Origin: Nocardia sp. CDC159
GTDB taxonomy: Bacteria; Actinomycetota; Actinomycetes; Mycobacteriales; Mycobacteriaceae
Reading direction: 5' to 3'
Assembly: GCF_023740735.1 (NCBI RefSeq)
Contig: NZ_JAMRXH010000022.1
Location: 1 to 64,000, forward strand
Length of the DNA stretch: 64,000 nucleotides
How positions within the stretch are numbered: the stretch's first letter is position 1; each line of letters begins with the position of its first letter. The notes under the pieces were generated by a model, which was not told where the DNA came from, searched no databases, and saw only the letters and a program-made list of their open reading frames with translations. Positions 9,106 to 17,150 of this stretch are shown in pieces. The position numbers were made by a program, and so were the translations under genes.

Positions 9106-9216
9106 ATGACATGCGGATCCGCCAACAAGAACTGGGAACGCCCGCCACCAACACCTGGGAACCGACACCACTGAGCCTGGTCGTCAGCCGCCGTCTATAG
9201 CTGGGAGTCGCAGCAG

Positions 9217-9233
9217 GACGTCCGCACATGCCG
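9217..9233 (+). repeat. Short dispersed repeat, GACGTCCG-CATGCCG type
   Basis: GACGTCCGCACATGCCG, identical over 17 bases to the copy 58 bases downstream at 9275-9291. The pair lies just after the IS256 scrap. Confidence 0.65.
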
Positions 9234-9274
9234 CTGGGCGGGCGGTAGGCGTAGTGAGATCGATTGCGTCGCAT

Positions 9275-9291
9275 GACGTCCGCACATGCCG
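9275..9291 (+). repeat. Short dispersed repeat, second copy of the pair
   Basis: GACGTCCGCACATGCCG, preceded by GAGATCGATTGCGTCGC. A similar lead-in (GAAATCGACTGCGCCGC) precedes a diverged copy near 17985-18000. Confidence 0.6.
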
Positions 9292-9458
9292 AATACAGGA
9301 TAGTTTGAACCCGCCAGTATCGAGAATCGAACGATTTCGCGGCGACACCAGGTGGATGTCGAGCGGACCGAGATGCGCTCTACGACTTCACCGGCCGTAC
9401 CAGCAAGCGCACCGGGCCCAGCGGTGGTGTGGTCGGGAGGTGGCTATCCCGACCTGTG

Positions 9459-10136
9459 CTACCGGCGGGGGGCGATAGGCCCGATGAGCAGGGGCTGGTC
9501 CAGCATGTCTGCGGTGAACGACACTCCGGTGACCTTCGCCGCCAGGGCGAAGGCCCTCGGCACGCCGGTGCTGAGGCTGATGTCCCAGGCGTCCGAATCG
9601 CTCTCGGGTTCATCCTCATCGGCGTCATAAATGTAGTCATCGTCGGTCATGTCCAGCTGCATGCCCAGCTCGCGCATGTAGTCGTTGAGCCGGTCGGGCT
9701 CGCTACCCCAACGGATATGCGGGTACCACAGTTGGTGGCCGGTCACGATCGTCCCGTCGATCGCGTATTCGAGGCTGTGCTCGGCGTAGTCGTGTCGGGT
9801 TATCGCCAGGACTTCACAGTCTCGCGATAGCTCCGCCAGCGTCTTGTGGTCAGTCACCCACCACCCGCACGGTTCGATGGCCACGCTCCAGGCACCGGCC
9901 CGAAACACGCCCACGTAACCGCCGCCTTCCCCGCCGCCGGTCTTGCCGAGGAGCTCGTTGAGCTCTTCGAAGTCCGACTCCTGGCCGGAGGCGCCACCGT
10001 TGCTGAAGCGGCGCACCACCTCCGGCGGGTCCAGGTTTCGGAAGAAGGCGACGCTGAAGATCACGCCCAGCGGACCCGCTTGGCTCTCGGATGCGTTGAG
10101 CCACTGGAATGGGGCAAGGGGATCGGTTGTCGCCAT
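9459..10136 (-). CDS. DUF6461-like protein
   Basis: A 225-residue acidic soluble protein. FRNLDPPEVVRRFSNG near residue 35, then WSVAIEPCGWWVTDHKTLAELSRD, and YAIDGTIVTGHQLWYPHIRWGSEPDRLNDYMRELG match what I know of the actinobacterial DUF6461 family, whose function is not known. I chose ATG 10136 (MATTDPLAPFQWL) over 10166. A frameshifted relative lies at 16190-16872. Family name is from memory of the conserved pattern, so treat it as probable. No operon partner is evident. Confidence 0.7.
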   Translation of the reverse strand: MATTDPLAPFQWLNASESQAGPLGVIFSVAFFRNLDPPEVVRRFSNGGASGQESDFEELNELLGKTGGGEGGGYVGVFRAGAWSVAIEPCGWWVTDHKTLAELSRDCEVLAITRHDYAEHSLEYAIDGTIVTGHQLWYPHIRWGSEPDRLNDYMRELGMQLDMTDDDYIYDADEDEPESDSDAWDISLSTGVPRAFALAAKVTGVSFTADMLDQPLLIGPIAPRR

Positions 10137-10598
10137 GTGGGTGATGGTGGCAGACCCCACCGACAACCATTCGATCGTCTGGATGCTTGATCATTGTCCT
10201 CAGCGCGGACTTCCCGTGGCTCCGTTGACGTCCGAGCGGCTCGCCGGCCTGATCCGCGAGGGTCAGCAGAACACCGGACTTGCTGCCACTGGCGACCATT
10301 CTTGCCGCGCGGGCGAGGTGGCCCTCGGCACCGAGCACATCGGATCGCCATCCGGGACCGCCCGAAAGCACTGAAATGCCGCGTTCCGGGCGTGCGGCCA
10401 GTCGCAGTCGTTGGATGCCAGCCGGTTTCACGGACGTGCTCTTCTGCCGAATGGAGCTTTCGCGGTCAGTCCTGCCAGCCTCGGGTTCGGTAGCAGTCAC
10501 GAGATGCCCTGGGATTTGGACATTCGCGGCCTGGCAGGCCGCGTAAGGTCAGGGAGTTGCATCGAGCGTGCAGGAGCATTCGCTGAGGAGGCCATGCT
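10137..10598. other. Gene-free stretch with one partial repeat
   Basis: No convincing gene in 460 bases. GAAATGCCGCGTTCCGGGCG near 10374-10393 matches the left end of the ~108-bp repeat family but the rest of the unit is not recognisable. Confidence 0.5.
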
Positions 10599-10745
10599 AT
10601 GAGTGACCCGCAGTCCGAACGGGAATCGAACATTCCGGACGCACCCGAGGGTGACACCCGTCGTGAGTCGACGGAGAAGCCGGAAATCAGTGCTGACAGC
10701 GCGCCTCCCGATTTCGAGGGCGCAATTGAGTTCACAGACGAGTGA
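10599..10745 (+). CDS. Small acidic protein (48 aa)
   Basis: A short frame encoding MSDPQSERESNIPDAPEG and onward, ending GAIEFTDE. GAGGAGG at 10585-10591 gives a very good ribosome site, and the reading is clean and highly acidic with no Cys or membrane segment. ATG-CTA-TGA just before (10594-10602) overlaps the start and could be a mini-leader. No family recognised. It could be a regulator, a disordered partner protein or a peptide precursor; no maturation enzymes are obvious nearby. It ends 50 bases before a copy of the ~108-bp repeat. Confidence 0.5.
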   Translation: MSDPQSERESNIPDAPEGDTRRESTEKPEISADSAPPDFEGAIEFTDE

Positions 10746-10795
10746 GGAGACCTGCCCGGCTCGCTGGCCGACAGCGAGCCCGGCGAACGCACTCT

Positions 10796-10903
10796 ATTGC
10801 CGCGTGGAGCGCGTTTCGAGGCCGCCACGCGGCACACCCAAAGATCAACGCGCAGAGATCATCTCGGCCTCGGCGATGCACATAATGCCGAGGTGCGTGC
10901 ATT
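10796..10903 (+). repeat. AATGCCG-bounded ~108-bp repeat, best copy
   Basis: Left edge ATTGCCGCG at 10796, centre AAAGATCAACGCGCAGAG and ATCATCTCGG (10840-10866), right edge TAATGCCGAGG at 10883. Conserved in order and spacing with copies at 16994 and, more loosely, 5135, 11766 and 16078. Confidence 0.65.
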
Positions 10904-11012
10904 CAAGTGGGCGCACACTTCTGTCGGCTGCTGGATGTGACGTCGCAAGTTCAGTACTGCTGGTGATTGATGCCAGATGTGGTGAATACCCCACTGAGGG
11001 CGTGTTCGGCGT

Positions 11013-11477
11013 TTACGGTCGTGTGGTGGCGTCCTCGACGTCGGCGTATTCGATTTCTCCGAAGAGCAAGGAGATGTTCAGGAAGGATCCGATGACCCAT
11101 TCCCGCGCGCTGGTTACCTTGGTCGTCGACGACACACCGGCCTCGAGCTCGAGCAATTGCCGATCGACTGGCCAACCGAGCGCGGCGGCGCGCTCGGACG
11201 ACGCGTCGATCGACGGAACTCCGACCACGACCGCGAACGGTCCCTCGCCGCGCTCGGCCAACACGGCGCGAAGAGCGTCCGCGGCGGGCAAGCCACCATA
11301 CGGTGCCGCGAACTCGAGTCCGGCATCCCACGAAATCAGCGCACGGACACCGGCGGACTCGTTGACAACTTCGTCGAATGTTGTCTCGAACAGCTCGCTC
11401 ATCTGCTTGACGTAACGCGGCAGATTTTCCGGCTCGACGAGCCAGGTGAAATGATCGATGCGGTTCTTCGCAGGCAT
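11013..11477 (-). CDS. VOC (glyoxalase/bleomycin-resistance fold) family protein
   Basis: A 154-residue protein starting MPAKNRIDHFTWLVEPENL. The opening IDHFTWLV strand with a conserved His, the internal repeat and the late EWVIGSFLNISLLFGEIEY fit a vicinal-oxygen-chelate fold. Members bind a divalent metal and act as lyases, dioxygenases or binding proteins; the reaction here is unknown. An upstream start at 11528 is open but starts in low-quality sequence. A CCAGGAA-N6-TCC motif (11555-11577, reverse strand) lies 78 bases upstream and is shared with other genes in the window. Confidence 0.7.
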   Translation of the reverse strand: MPAKNRIDHFTWLVEPENLPRYVKQMSELFETTFDEVVNESAGVRALISWDAGLEFAAPYGGLPAADALRAVLAERGEGPFAVVVGVPSIDASSERAAALGWPVDRQLLELEAGVSSTTKVTSAREWVIGSFLNISLLFGEIEYADVEDATTRP

Positions 11478-11554
11478 GATTTCCCTCCATGGATCCGAAG
11501 TTCTATGTGCTGGCAGCTCGGTAATCATGATGTTGCTGTATCAAGTCCAGGGGG

Positions 11555-11577
11555 AGGGAGAGTTTTTCCTGGTAACG
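11555..11577 (-). promoter_or_regulatory. Candidate operator, GTTACCAGGAA motif
   Basis: On the minus strand this reads CGTTACCAGGAA followed by AAACTCTCCCT. The same core with the same spacing occurs at 11988-12010, 34119-34139 and, partly, 13121-13137, each 45-185 bases before a start codon. Confidence 0.45.
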
Positions 11578-11765
11578 CCAGTCCTACCCTCGACTTTGAC
11601 CAGAAAAACGACGAGCGGTGCGACCCTGGATTCGCTGCGTTCCGGCGGGCCCGTCGCGAATGTCACAGTACGGTTGGTCTTGCGTCAAACCCTTGGCAGC
11701 ATGTCAGGGGCCGCAACCGGGATGCCAGATCGGCGGCCCGACCGCAGTTCAGTACGACGCGCGAT

Positions 11766-11836
11766 AATGCCGCGTTCCGCGCGGTCCGAGACGGGCCACG
11801 CAGTACGCCGAACAGCAACGCGCAGAAGCTCGGCCA
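11766..11836 (+). repeat. AATGCCG-bounded repeat, left two-thirds
   Basis: AATGCCGCGTTCCGCGCGG then GCCACGCAGTACGCCG and AACGCGCAGA. It matches the 10796 and 16994 copies but lacks the right end. It lies within the 630-base gene-free gap 11478-12107, which otherwise holds only the two candidate operators. Confidence 0.55.
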
Positions 11837-11987
11837 TGGGAGACCTTCGTAGTCGGCGCCTGCTTCGGGGGTGAGTCGTAGAAGGGCGTCCCACGTCGTC
11901 CGGTGCATCAATCCACTGTCGGTGGAAGCTTGTCGCGCCATGTACACGTCGAGACCTACTGATTGCCGACTGCGAAGGTGGTACCGC

Positions 11988-12010
11988 CGTTACCAGGAAG
12001 AACTGTCCCT
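11988..12010 (+). promoter_or_regulatory. Candidate operator, GTTACCAGGAA motif
   Basis: CGTTACCAGGAA followed by GAACTGTCCCT, 98 bases before the dehydrogenase start. Compare the copies at 11555, 13121 and 34119. Confidence 0.45.
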
Positions 12011-12107
12011 TACAGGCGCTCGCGAGCCGCAGCAGACTGGTGTCCGACACCGCCGGTGCGCGCACATTCTTCGTTATCTGAAAGAGGTAAGCAGAAAGGG
12101 GAAAGCA

Positions 12108-12986
12108 ATGACTTTCGAGATTCGTAAGGTGACCGTTCTCGGAACCGGAGTGCTGGGTTCGCAGATCGCGTTCCAGACCGCGCTGCACGGGTTCGACGTC
12201 ACTGCCTACGACATCGACGAGGACGCCCTCACCGCCGCCCGCGATCGCTTCGCCAAGCTCGCGGCGACCTACCGCGATGAGGTGCCCGGCGCGGCCGACG
12301 GCACCGCCGACAAGACGGCGTCGAGCATCGAGCTCAGCTGCGACCTCGCCCACGCGGTTGCCGACGCCGATCTGGTCATCGAGGCCGTGCCCGAGGTTGT
12401 GAGTATCAAGCAGGACATCTTCAAGCGACTGAGTGAACTGGCACCGGAGCGGGCTATTTTCGTCACGAACACGGGTCACCTGCTCCCGAGCGAATTGAAG
12501 GACTTCACCGGGCGTCCGGACAAGTTCCTCGCGCTGCACTTCGCCAACGAGATCCGCGAGCGCAACACCGCCGAAGTCATGGGGACGCCCGAGACCGATC
12601 CCGCGGTGTACCGGGCGGTCGTGGACTTCGCGGCGGCGATCGGTATGGAGCCGATCGAGCTACACAAGGAAAAGGCGGGATTCTTGCTCAACTCGATGTT
12701 CATCCCCTTCACGAACGCTGCTCTGGGCCTTGCCGTGGACGGGTACGCCGAGCCGGAGATGATCGACAAGACCTGGCGGATCGGCACGCGGGCCTCGATG
12801 GGCCCGTTTCAATTGTTGGACATCATCGGTTTCAACAGCGCCTACAACGCGCTCTCTTCCGGTAACGAAGACGAGCAACGGTTCGCGGCCTGGTTGAAGG
12901 AGAACTACATCGACAAGGGCAAGCTCGGTGTCGCCACCGGTGAGGGCTTCTACCGATATCCCGCAAACAACACCACGGAGGCCTGA
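12108..12986 (+). CDS. 3-hydroxyacyl-CoA dehydrogenase family protein
   Basis: A 292-residue NAD-dependent dehydrogenase. The Rossmann motif is VTVLGTGVLGSQIAF at residues 8-22, with the acidic NAD-binding residue in YDIDED. The second domain begins near 185 and ends KGKLGVATGEGFYRYP, typical of 3HCDH proteins. The usual NTSSL and HFFNP segments read NTGHLLPSEL and HFANEIRERNTAEVM, placing it in the branch that has diverged from fatty-acid FadB; the catalytic His of that loop is kept. The substrate is unknown. ATG 12108 follows AAAGGGG; longer in-frame starts run through intergenic repeats. A KAS III-like gene follows 335 bases later. Confidence 0.85.
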   Translation: MTFEIRKVTVLGTGVLGSQIAFQTALHGFDVTAYDIDEDALTAARDRFAKLAATYRDEVPGAADGTADKTASSIELSCDLAHAVADADLVIEAVPEVVSIKQDIFKRLSELAPERAIFVTNTGHLLPSELKDFTGRPDKFLALHFANEIRERNTAEVMGTPETDPAVYRAVVDFAAAIGMEPIELHKEKAGFLLNSMFIPFTNAALGLAVDGYAEPEMIDKTWRIGTRASMGPFQLLDIIGFNSAYNALSSGNEDEQRFAAWLKENYIDKGKLGVATGEGFYRYPANNTTEA

Positions 12987-13321
12987 CGACCTAGTGTCGA
13001 TGGCCCTGTCGGCACGCCACGCTCGGTATTCAGCACCGCCCGAACAGCAGCCGACAAAATCCGTCGGTCATCTCGAGGCAGCGTGTTATCGCGTCGAGTC
13101 CCGGGGGAGGAAGGTTTTTCCCAGGAAAACCGTTCCCGCTCTCGTCATATGAAATGCCGATACGCTGAAGCAGTGGTCCTGCTCGCTGACCAATGAGGGT
13201 GGCTACCAATCAGAAGGCCAACCGGTCGTAGACGTATTCGTCCAGTGGCGATGAGGTAAAGATAAAGCTCAACCATTCTCCCGGCGTCGAGACCGAACCA
13301 GAGACAAGTTAGGAGCAAGAC
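12987..13321. other. Gene-free stretch with candidate operator
   Basis: No gene seen in 335 bases. CCAGGAAAACCGTTCCC at 13121-13137 resembles the CCAGGAA-N6-TCC element found before three other genes. A lone GAAATGCCGATACG lies at 13150-13163. Confidence 0.4.
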
Positions 13322-14317
13322 ATGCTTTGGAACGATGTCTATGTAGGAGGCACTGGGCGGTTTTTGCCGCCTCTCGTCGACGCATCCTCCCTCCTCGACG
13401 ATGACGACGAACATGTCGATCCCAGCGCCCTCGAACTTTCCGACTACCAATCATTCTCGGCCTCACCGGATCTGACAGCACCGCAGATGGCTGCCCGCGC
13501 CGCAGCCGGGGCGCTGCGCCACGCCAATTGCGACAGTGCCGACATCACCATGCTGATCTACGCATACTTCGACGAGCAAGATCATCTCACTCCCGCATGC
13601 CATCTACAGCGCGTCCTGTCGATCCCCGACGCGATCTCGGTCGAGCTGGGGAACGCAAGCAACGGTGGTGCCGCCGCAATCGAAGTGGCCGCCGGACACG
13701 TGCGTATCGCCCCCTCGGGATCTGCCGCGCTTGTCACTGCCGCCAGTCGATTCCAATCCCCACGCTGGCGGCGGTGGCATCCCGCCTTGAGCTCGTTTCT
13801 TGCCGATGGCGCCGCAGCCGTTGTTCTAGCCAAAGATGGCGGATTCGCCCGCCTCATTTCTACCGCGCACACTTCGGCTCCCGAACTCGAACATCTGGCT
13901 ACCATCACCAAGGACGGCAAGTCGAGCGGGCCGTTACTCCTCATGGAGGAAAATCTCGAACCCCACCAGGCAACTCTCGCACGGGGAATGCAAGACACCG
14001 CCTCCCAAGCCTTGGAAGAAGCCGACATCAAACCCAGCGACCTGACCCGCATGGTTGTCACCGGCTTGGGACTCGCTCCGCTGTCCGCGCTCGTTCTGGA
14101 ACCATTGGGCATCCCAGTCGACCGGACCACATGGTCACTGCAACGTCAGCTCGGCCACGTCGGTTCCTGCGATCAGCTGATCGGACTCGACCACGTCATA
14201 CGCGAAGAATCGCTTCGGCCCGGAGACACCATTCTGGTTTTCGGCTCGGGCCTGGGCTTCCGCTTCACCTGCGCCGTACTCGAAATCACCGAACAACCCA
14301 CGGCCACAACCGCATGA
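13322..14317 (+). CDS. KAS III-like (FabH-like) protein without the usual triad
   Basis: A 331-residue thiolase-fold protein of the ketoacyl-ACP synthase III family. The N-terminal half has AARAAAGALRHANCDSADI, and the C-terminal half has LGHVGSCDQLIGLDHV and the terminal glycine-rich GSGLGFRFTCAVLE. FabH enzymes use a Cys-His-Asn triad. Here the Cys position is S113 in NASNGG, the His motif is replaced by VVTGLGLAPL, and the Asn motif reads GHVGS. Cys-lacking homologues are known as acyltransferases or inactive partners, so it is unlikely to make C-C bonds in the standard way. ATG 13322 follows TTAGGAGCAAG. A hairpin terminator follows at 14336. Confidence 0.82.
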   Translation: MLWNDVYVGGTGRFLPPLVDASSLLDDDDEHVDPSALELSDYQSFSASPDLTAPQMAARAAAGALRHANCDSADITMLIYAYFDEQDHLTPACHLQRVLSIPDAISVELGNASNGGAAAIEVAAGHVRIAPSGSAALVTAASRFQSPRWRRWHPALSSFLADGAAAVVLAKDGGFARLISTAHTSAPELEHLATITKDGKSSGPLLLMEENLEPHQATLARGMQDTASQALEEADIKPSDLTRMVVTGLGLAPLSALVLEPLGIPVDRTTWSLQRQLGHVGSCDQLIGLDHVIREESLRPGDTILVFGSGLGFRFTCAVLEITEQPTATTA

Positions 14318-14335
14318 CACGGGACATGTCGGATT

Positions 14336-14359
14336 GTCCAGGACAACTTCACCCTGGAC
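14336..14359 (+). terminator. Hairpin terminator
   Basis: Perfect 7-bp inverted repeat GTCCAGG/CCTGGAC with a 10-base loop, 19 bases after the KAS III-like gene. No U-tract. Confidence 0.5.
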
Positions 14360-14563
14360 CGCTAGGACCGCCGCACTGTTGCGGTGATCTCTAGTTGGTT
14401 TATGTCTTCCCCCGGGTTCAAAGCGTGAATGTGCTTGTTAGAGACGGGCGGAATGTGAATCCGGAGAACATTGAAGGAAGGCTTCTTGTCGGTGATCGAG
14501 ACGACCGGCCTTGATCGGGCCGACGTGAGAGCTGAAGAAGAGAACCGAAAGGGGATTACTGCC

Positions 14564-15589
14564 ATGAGTGATACCGCTACCGGGCGCCAGAAGGCGCTGA
14601 TCATGATCTCCTCGGCACGAGAGGTGCCGTTGGGCGAACCTGCCGGAACCCGCCTGTCGTCGGGGTTCTTCCTCAGCGAGATGGGCCCGCTGTTGCAGGA
14701 TTTCCGGCGTGACCACAACCTTGTCTTCGTGACGCCGGATGGTCGGCCGCCGCAGTTGGATGTCAACTGCCTGTTCCTCGCGGGCTACGCCCCGCTCGAC
14801 AAGCAGGCCGAGGTGGGCGCCGAGGCCGCGGCCGCGCAGGCGGCGGACTTCGACCCCGAGGCGTTCCGGCGCGACCATCCGGAGCTGGTGGCGGCTCGTG
14901 ACCGCGAATTGCAGACCGCATATGAGCTACTGGGCCGGATCCCGGTGTCGGATCCCCTGCCCATGACCGACAAGGAGGTCGTGTCGATCCGCGACGAGGT
15001 CGCCGAGACCTTCCGATCCCAGCCGGTTCACGAGTGGATGTCGGCCAAGGACCTCATCGACCGCGACCGTGACCCCGCCGATCCGTTCGACCTCGGCGAC
15101 TTCGCCTTCATCCACCTGCCCGGCGGTCATGCCCCGGTCGTCGACTTCGGTGACAACCCCTATCTCGGCGCGCTGCTCAATATCCTGCACGACAAGGGCG
15201 TCGTCCTTTCCATGATCTGCCACGGCCCCCTGGCGCTGGTCTCGACCAAGTACCGCGTCAGCGACGACGGCCGGATCACCACCGACGGTGACCACCCGCT
15301 GGCCGGAGCGCACGTCACGACGCTCGCCAAAGAGCTCGAGCGATCGTCGACGGACGCTTCGAAGGGCGGCTACCTCGCGCTCCCGGGCAAACAGACCCGG
15401 TTGACCGAATATGTCGAGGACCGGCTGCGAGAAGCCGGATACCGGGTCGAGATTCCGGCCAACCCACTCGAGCCCCTGGCGGTCTACGACGAGGACAGGA
15501 ACCTGCTCACCGGCGACGGTCCGCAGGCCATGCGGGAGCAGACCACCCGACTCCGCACCATCCTGACCCGGGCGGAGGCCGCGCTATGA
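14564..15589 (+). CDS. DJ-1/PfpI-family protein (type 1 glutamine amidotransferase-like)
   Basis: A 341-residue protein of the DJ-1/PfpI superfamily. The nucleophile elbow is MICHGPLAL with C219-H220, and the upstream acidic residue lies in FIHLPGGHAPVVDFGDN. Compared with the basic ~190-residue fold it carries an extra helical insertion (about 80-165) and a C-terminal extension, like the Hsp31 branch. Members act as glyoxalases, deglycases, chaperones or amidases; the exact role is open. ATG 14564 is favoured by AAAGGGG upstream; 14471 is a longer alternative. Its stop overlaps the next start (ATGA), so a SnoaL-like partner was once translationally coupled to it. Confidence 0.83.
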   Translation: MSDTATGRQKALIMISSAREVPLGEPAGTRLSSGFFLSEMGPLLQDFRRDHNLVFVTPDGRPPQLDVNCLFLAGYAPLDKQAEVGAEAAAAQAADFDPEAFRRDHPELVAARDRELQTAYELLGRIPVSDPLPMTDKEVVSIRDEVAETFRSQPVHEWMSAKDLIDRDRDPADPFDLGDFAFIHLPGGHAPVVDFGDNPYLGALLNILHDKGVVLSMICHGPLALVSTKYRVSDDGRITTDGDHPLAGAHVTTLAKELERSSTDASKGGYLALPGKQTRLTEYVEDRLREAGYRVEIPANPLEPLAVYDEDRNLLTGDGPQAMREQTTRLRTILTRAEAAL

Positions 15590-15892
15590 GTGCAGCAGAC
15601 AAGAACAAGCAGCTGATGAAAGAGATGTTCGACCGGCTCGCGTACGGCGACGCAACACGTATGAGCGAGCTGTTGCTGGCCCGTGCCAAGGTGATCGGTA
15701 CGACGATCCGGGGGCGAAGCCCTGCTGAAAAGCAGTGCTGGCGCATAAAATCCGTACCAAAGTCGCCCTCTGCTCACCGAGCGCCGTATTCAGGTACCCA
15801 TCGAGGCGACATATCGACTCGAGGAGTACGCCGATGCCTACGGCCGCCTGGCCGCGCCGGGCAAATTCGGCAAGATTGTCTTCACGCCATAA
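15586..15892 (+). pseudogene. Joined remnants: SnoaL-like start and dehydrogenase end
   Basis: The first about 30 codons, MSAADKNKQLMKEMFDRLAYGD and on, match the N-terminus of SnoaL/NTF2-like ketosteroid isomerase-fold proteins. After about 15690 the frame becomes noise. From about 15770 to 15892, in another frame, LLTERRIQVPIEATYRLEEYA and DAYGRLAAPGKFGKIVFTP match the extreme C-terminus of a quinone-oxidoreductase/MDR-type dehydrogenase, including its stop. So a deletion appears to have fused the front of one gene to the back of another. The full ORF stops at 15939. Neither product would be functional. Confidence 0.65.
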
Positions 15893-16077
15893 CTCGTGAT
15901 CACAGTATCCTTGTAGGTGGGAGATCGATGACGTGCTGATCGGCCTGGTTGACCTGAACATCGATGAGTTGGTGCGTTGCCGGATCAGCGGGTTGCTTGT
16001 TTATCCAGTTCGCCGTGCAGGAATGCTACGGTGCGGTCTCACTCGCGCCGTAGCGCTCCCAGTGTTGAATGCACCAA

Positions 16078-16185
16078 AATGCCGTGGGGTGCGCGGTCTG
16101 CGGTGAGCACTCGCCGATCCGAAAGATCGGCGAATGGAGATCATTTCAGACGAGAGAACGCAACCAAATGCCGATCATGTGATGG
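16078..16185 (+). repeat. AATGCCG-bounded ~108-bp repeat, diverged copy
   Basis: Left edge AATGCCG at 16078, centre AAAGATCGGCGAATGGAGATC (16123-16143), right edge AATGCCGATC at 16168. It sits downstream of the broken DUF6461-like gene in a gap of about 300 bases (15893-16189) with no other feature. Confidence 0.5.
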
Positions 16186-16189
16186 TTCG

Positions 16190-16872
16190 TATGCGTCACG
16201 CGAAACGTCGGCGCGTGTGTTGGATGACTCGGCAACTACCGCGAGGCCGGGGCAGGAGCCGACCGCTGAGGACGGGACGGTCGAGGCGGGCATCTTCTTC
16301 GGGCACCCCGACACCGAGGTTCTCCGCAAGCTTGTAGAACAGTCGCGAGCTCCCAACGGGCCGTATTTTCGGTCGTATTCGTCTTCTTCGAGTCGGGCGC
16401 CGAGGGTCTGGCCCTCGGCGTCGAAGCGGTGCGGGTCGCTGCCTGTCCGTGCGAAAGCGTCCGTGCTGAGTCCGGTGATGAGGCGGCCGTTCTCGGCGTA
16501 CTGGAACACCACTCCCATGGCGGCGTGCAGCACCAATGCCGCGGTTCCGAGCGAGGCGCGCAGCACCAGTCCTGGGTCTTCCATCGATTTCCGGCTACCG
16601 TGCTCCTTCACCCAGGCCCAGCTTCGGTAATGCCCTGCAGTGACCACATATCCGTCATGGTCATAGAGAAGATTGCCCAGCTCGTAGTGGAAGTCATTCG
16701 GCCGCGCACCCCACCGTGTCCTGGTCGATGCCCATTCGCTCCAACAGCTCTCGGGCGTTGATCTGACGGGCGAAGGTGAGGTTGACCTGCGGCAGATTCC
16801 TGCCGTACAGCCAGCCGAGGCCGCCGGTGTCGTCATCAGGTGAAGCAGTCACAGCGGCTGACACTGCCATGA
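16190..16872 (-). pseudogene. DUF6461-like gene with two frameshifts
   Basis: Starts MAVSAAVTASPDDDTGGLGWL at 16872 and reads VNLTFARQINARELLERMG, the family's N-terminal motif. Near 16700 the frame shifts, continuing NDFHYELGNLLYDHDGYVV, WAWVKEHGSRKS, then VVFQYAENGRLITGLSTDAF and GSDPHRFDAEGQTLG. Near 16355 it shifts again to LFYKLAENLGVGVPEEDA and on to about 16190. The order of blocks matches the intact relative at 9459-10136. Both share the DPHRF/EPDRL block near the C-terminus. Two independent shifts argue for real decay rather than one sequencing error. Exact 3' end uncertain. Confidence 0.65.
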
Positions 16873-16993
16873 GCCCCCGACATCCATGGCGGGCCCGCCC
16901 GGAACCGCAGTCTAGGGCTACGGCCACTGTGGCAGACAATCCGGTTTCATGCGCCTGGCGGTTGCGAGACCCATTGGCATCGGAGCGTCCAGA

Positions 16994-17100
16994 AATGCCG
17001 CTGGTCGCGCGGGCCGGGGCAGCCGCACGGCACGCCGGAAGATCAACGCGCAGAGACCATCTCGACGTCCCGACGCGCCGTAATACCGATGAGCACGCAT
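16994..17100 (+). repeat. AATGCCG-bounded ~108-bp repeat, good copy
   Basis: Left edge AATGCCGCTGG, centre GGAAGATCAACGCGCAGAG (17037-17055), right edge TAATACCGATGAGC (17081). It ends 50 bases before the next gene's start, so it may also carry promoter sequence. Confidence 0.6.
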
Positions 17101-17150
17101 GGTTCCGGTTCGGACTTCGAGCGGAACGCACTGCCAGTACAGTCCCGCGC

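Noticed and set aside
10599..10745. Lanthipeptide or other RiPP precursor
   Set aside because: No Cys in the peptide and no modification enzymes nearby.
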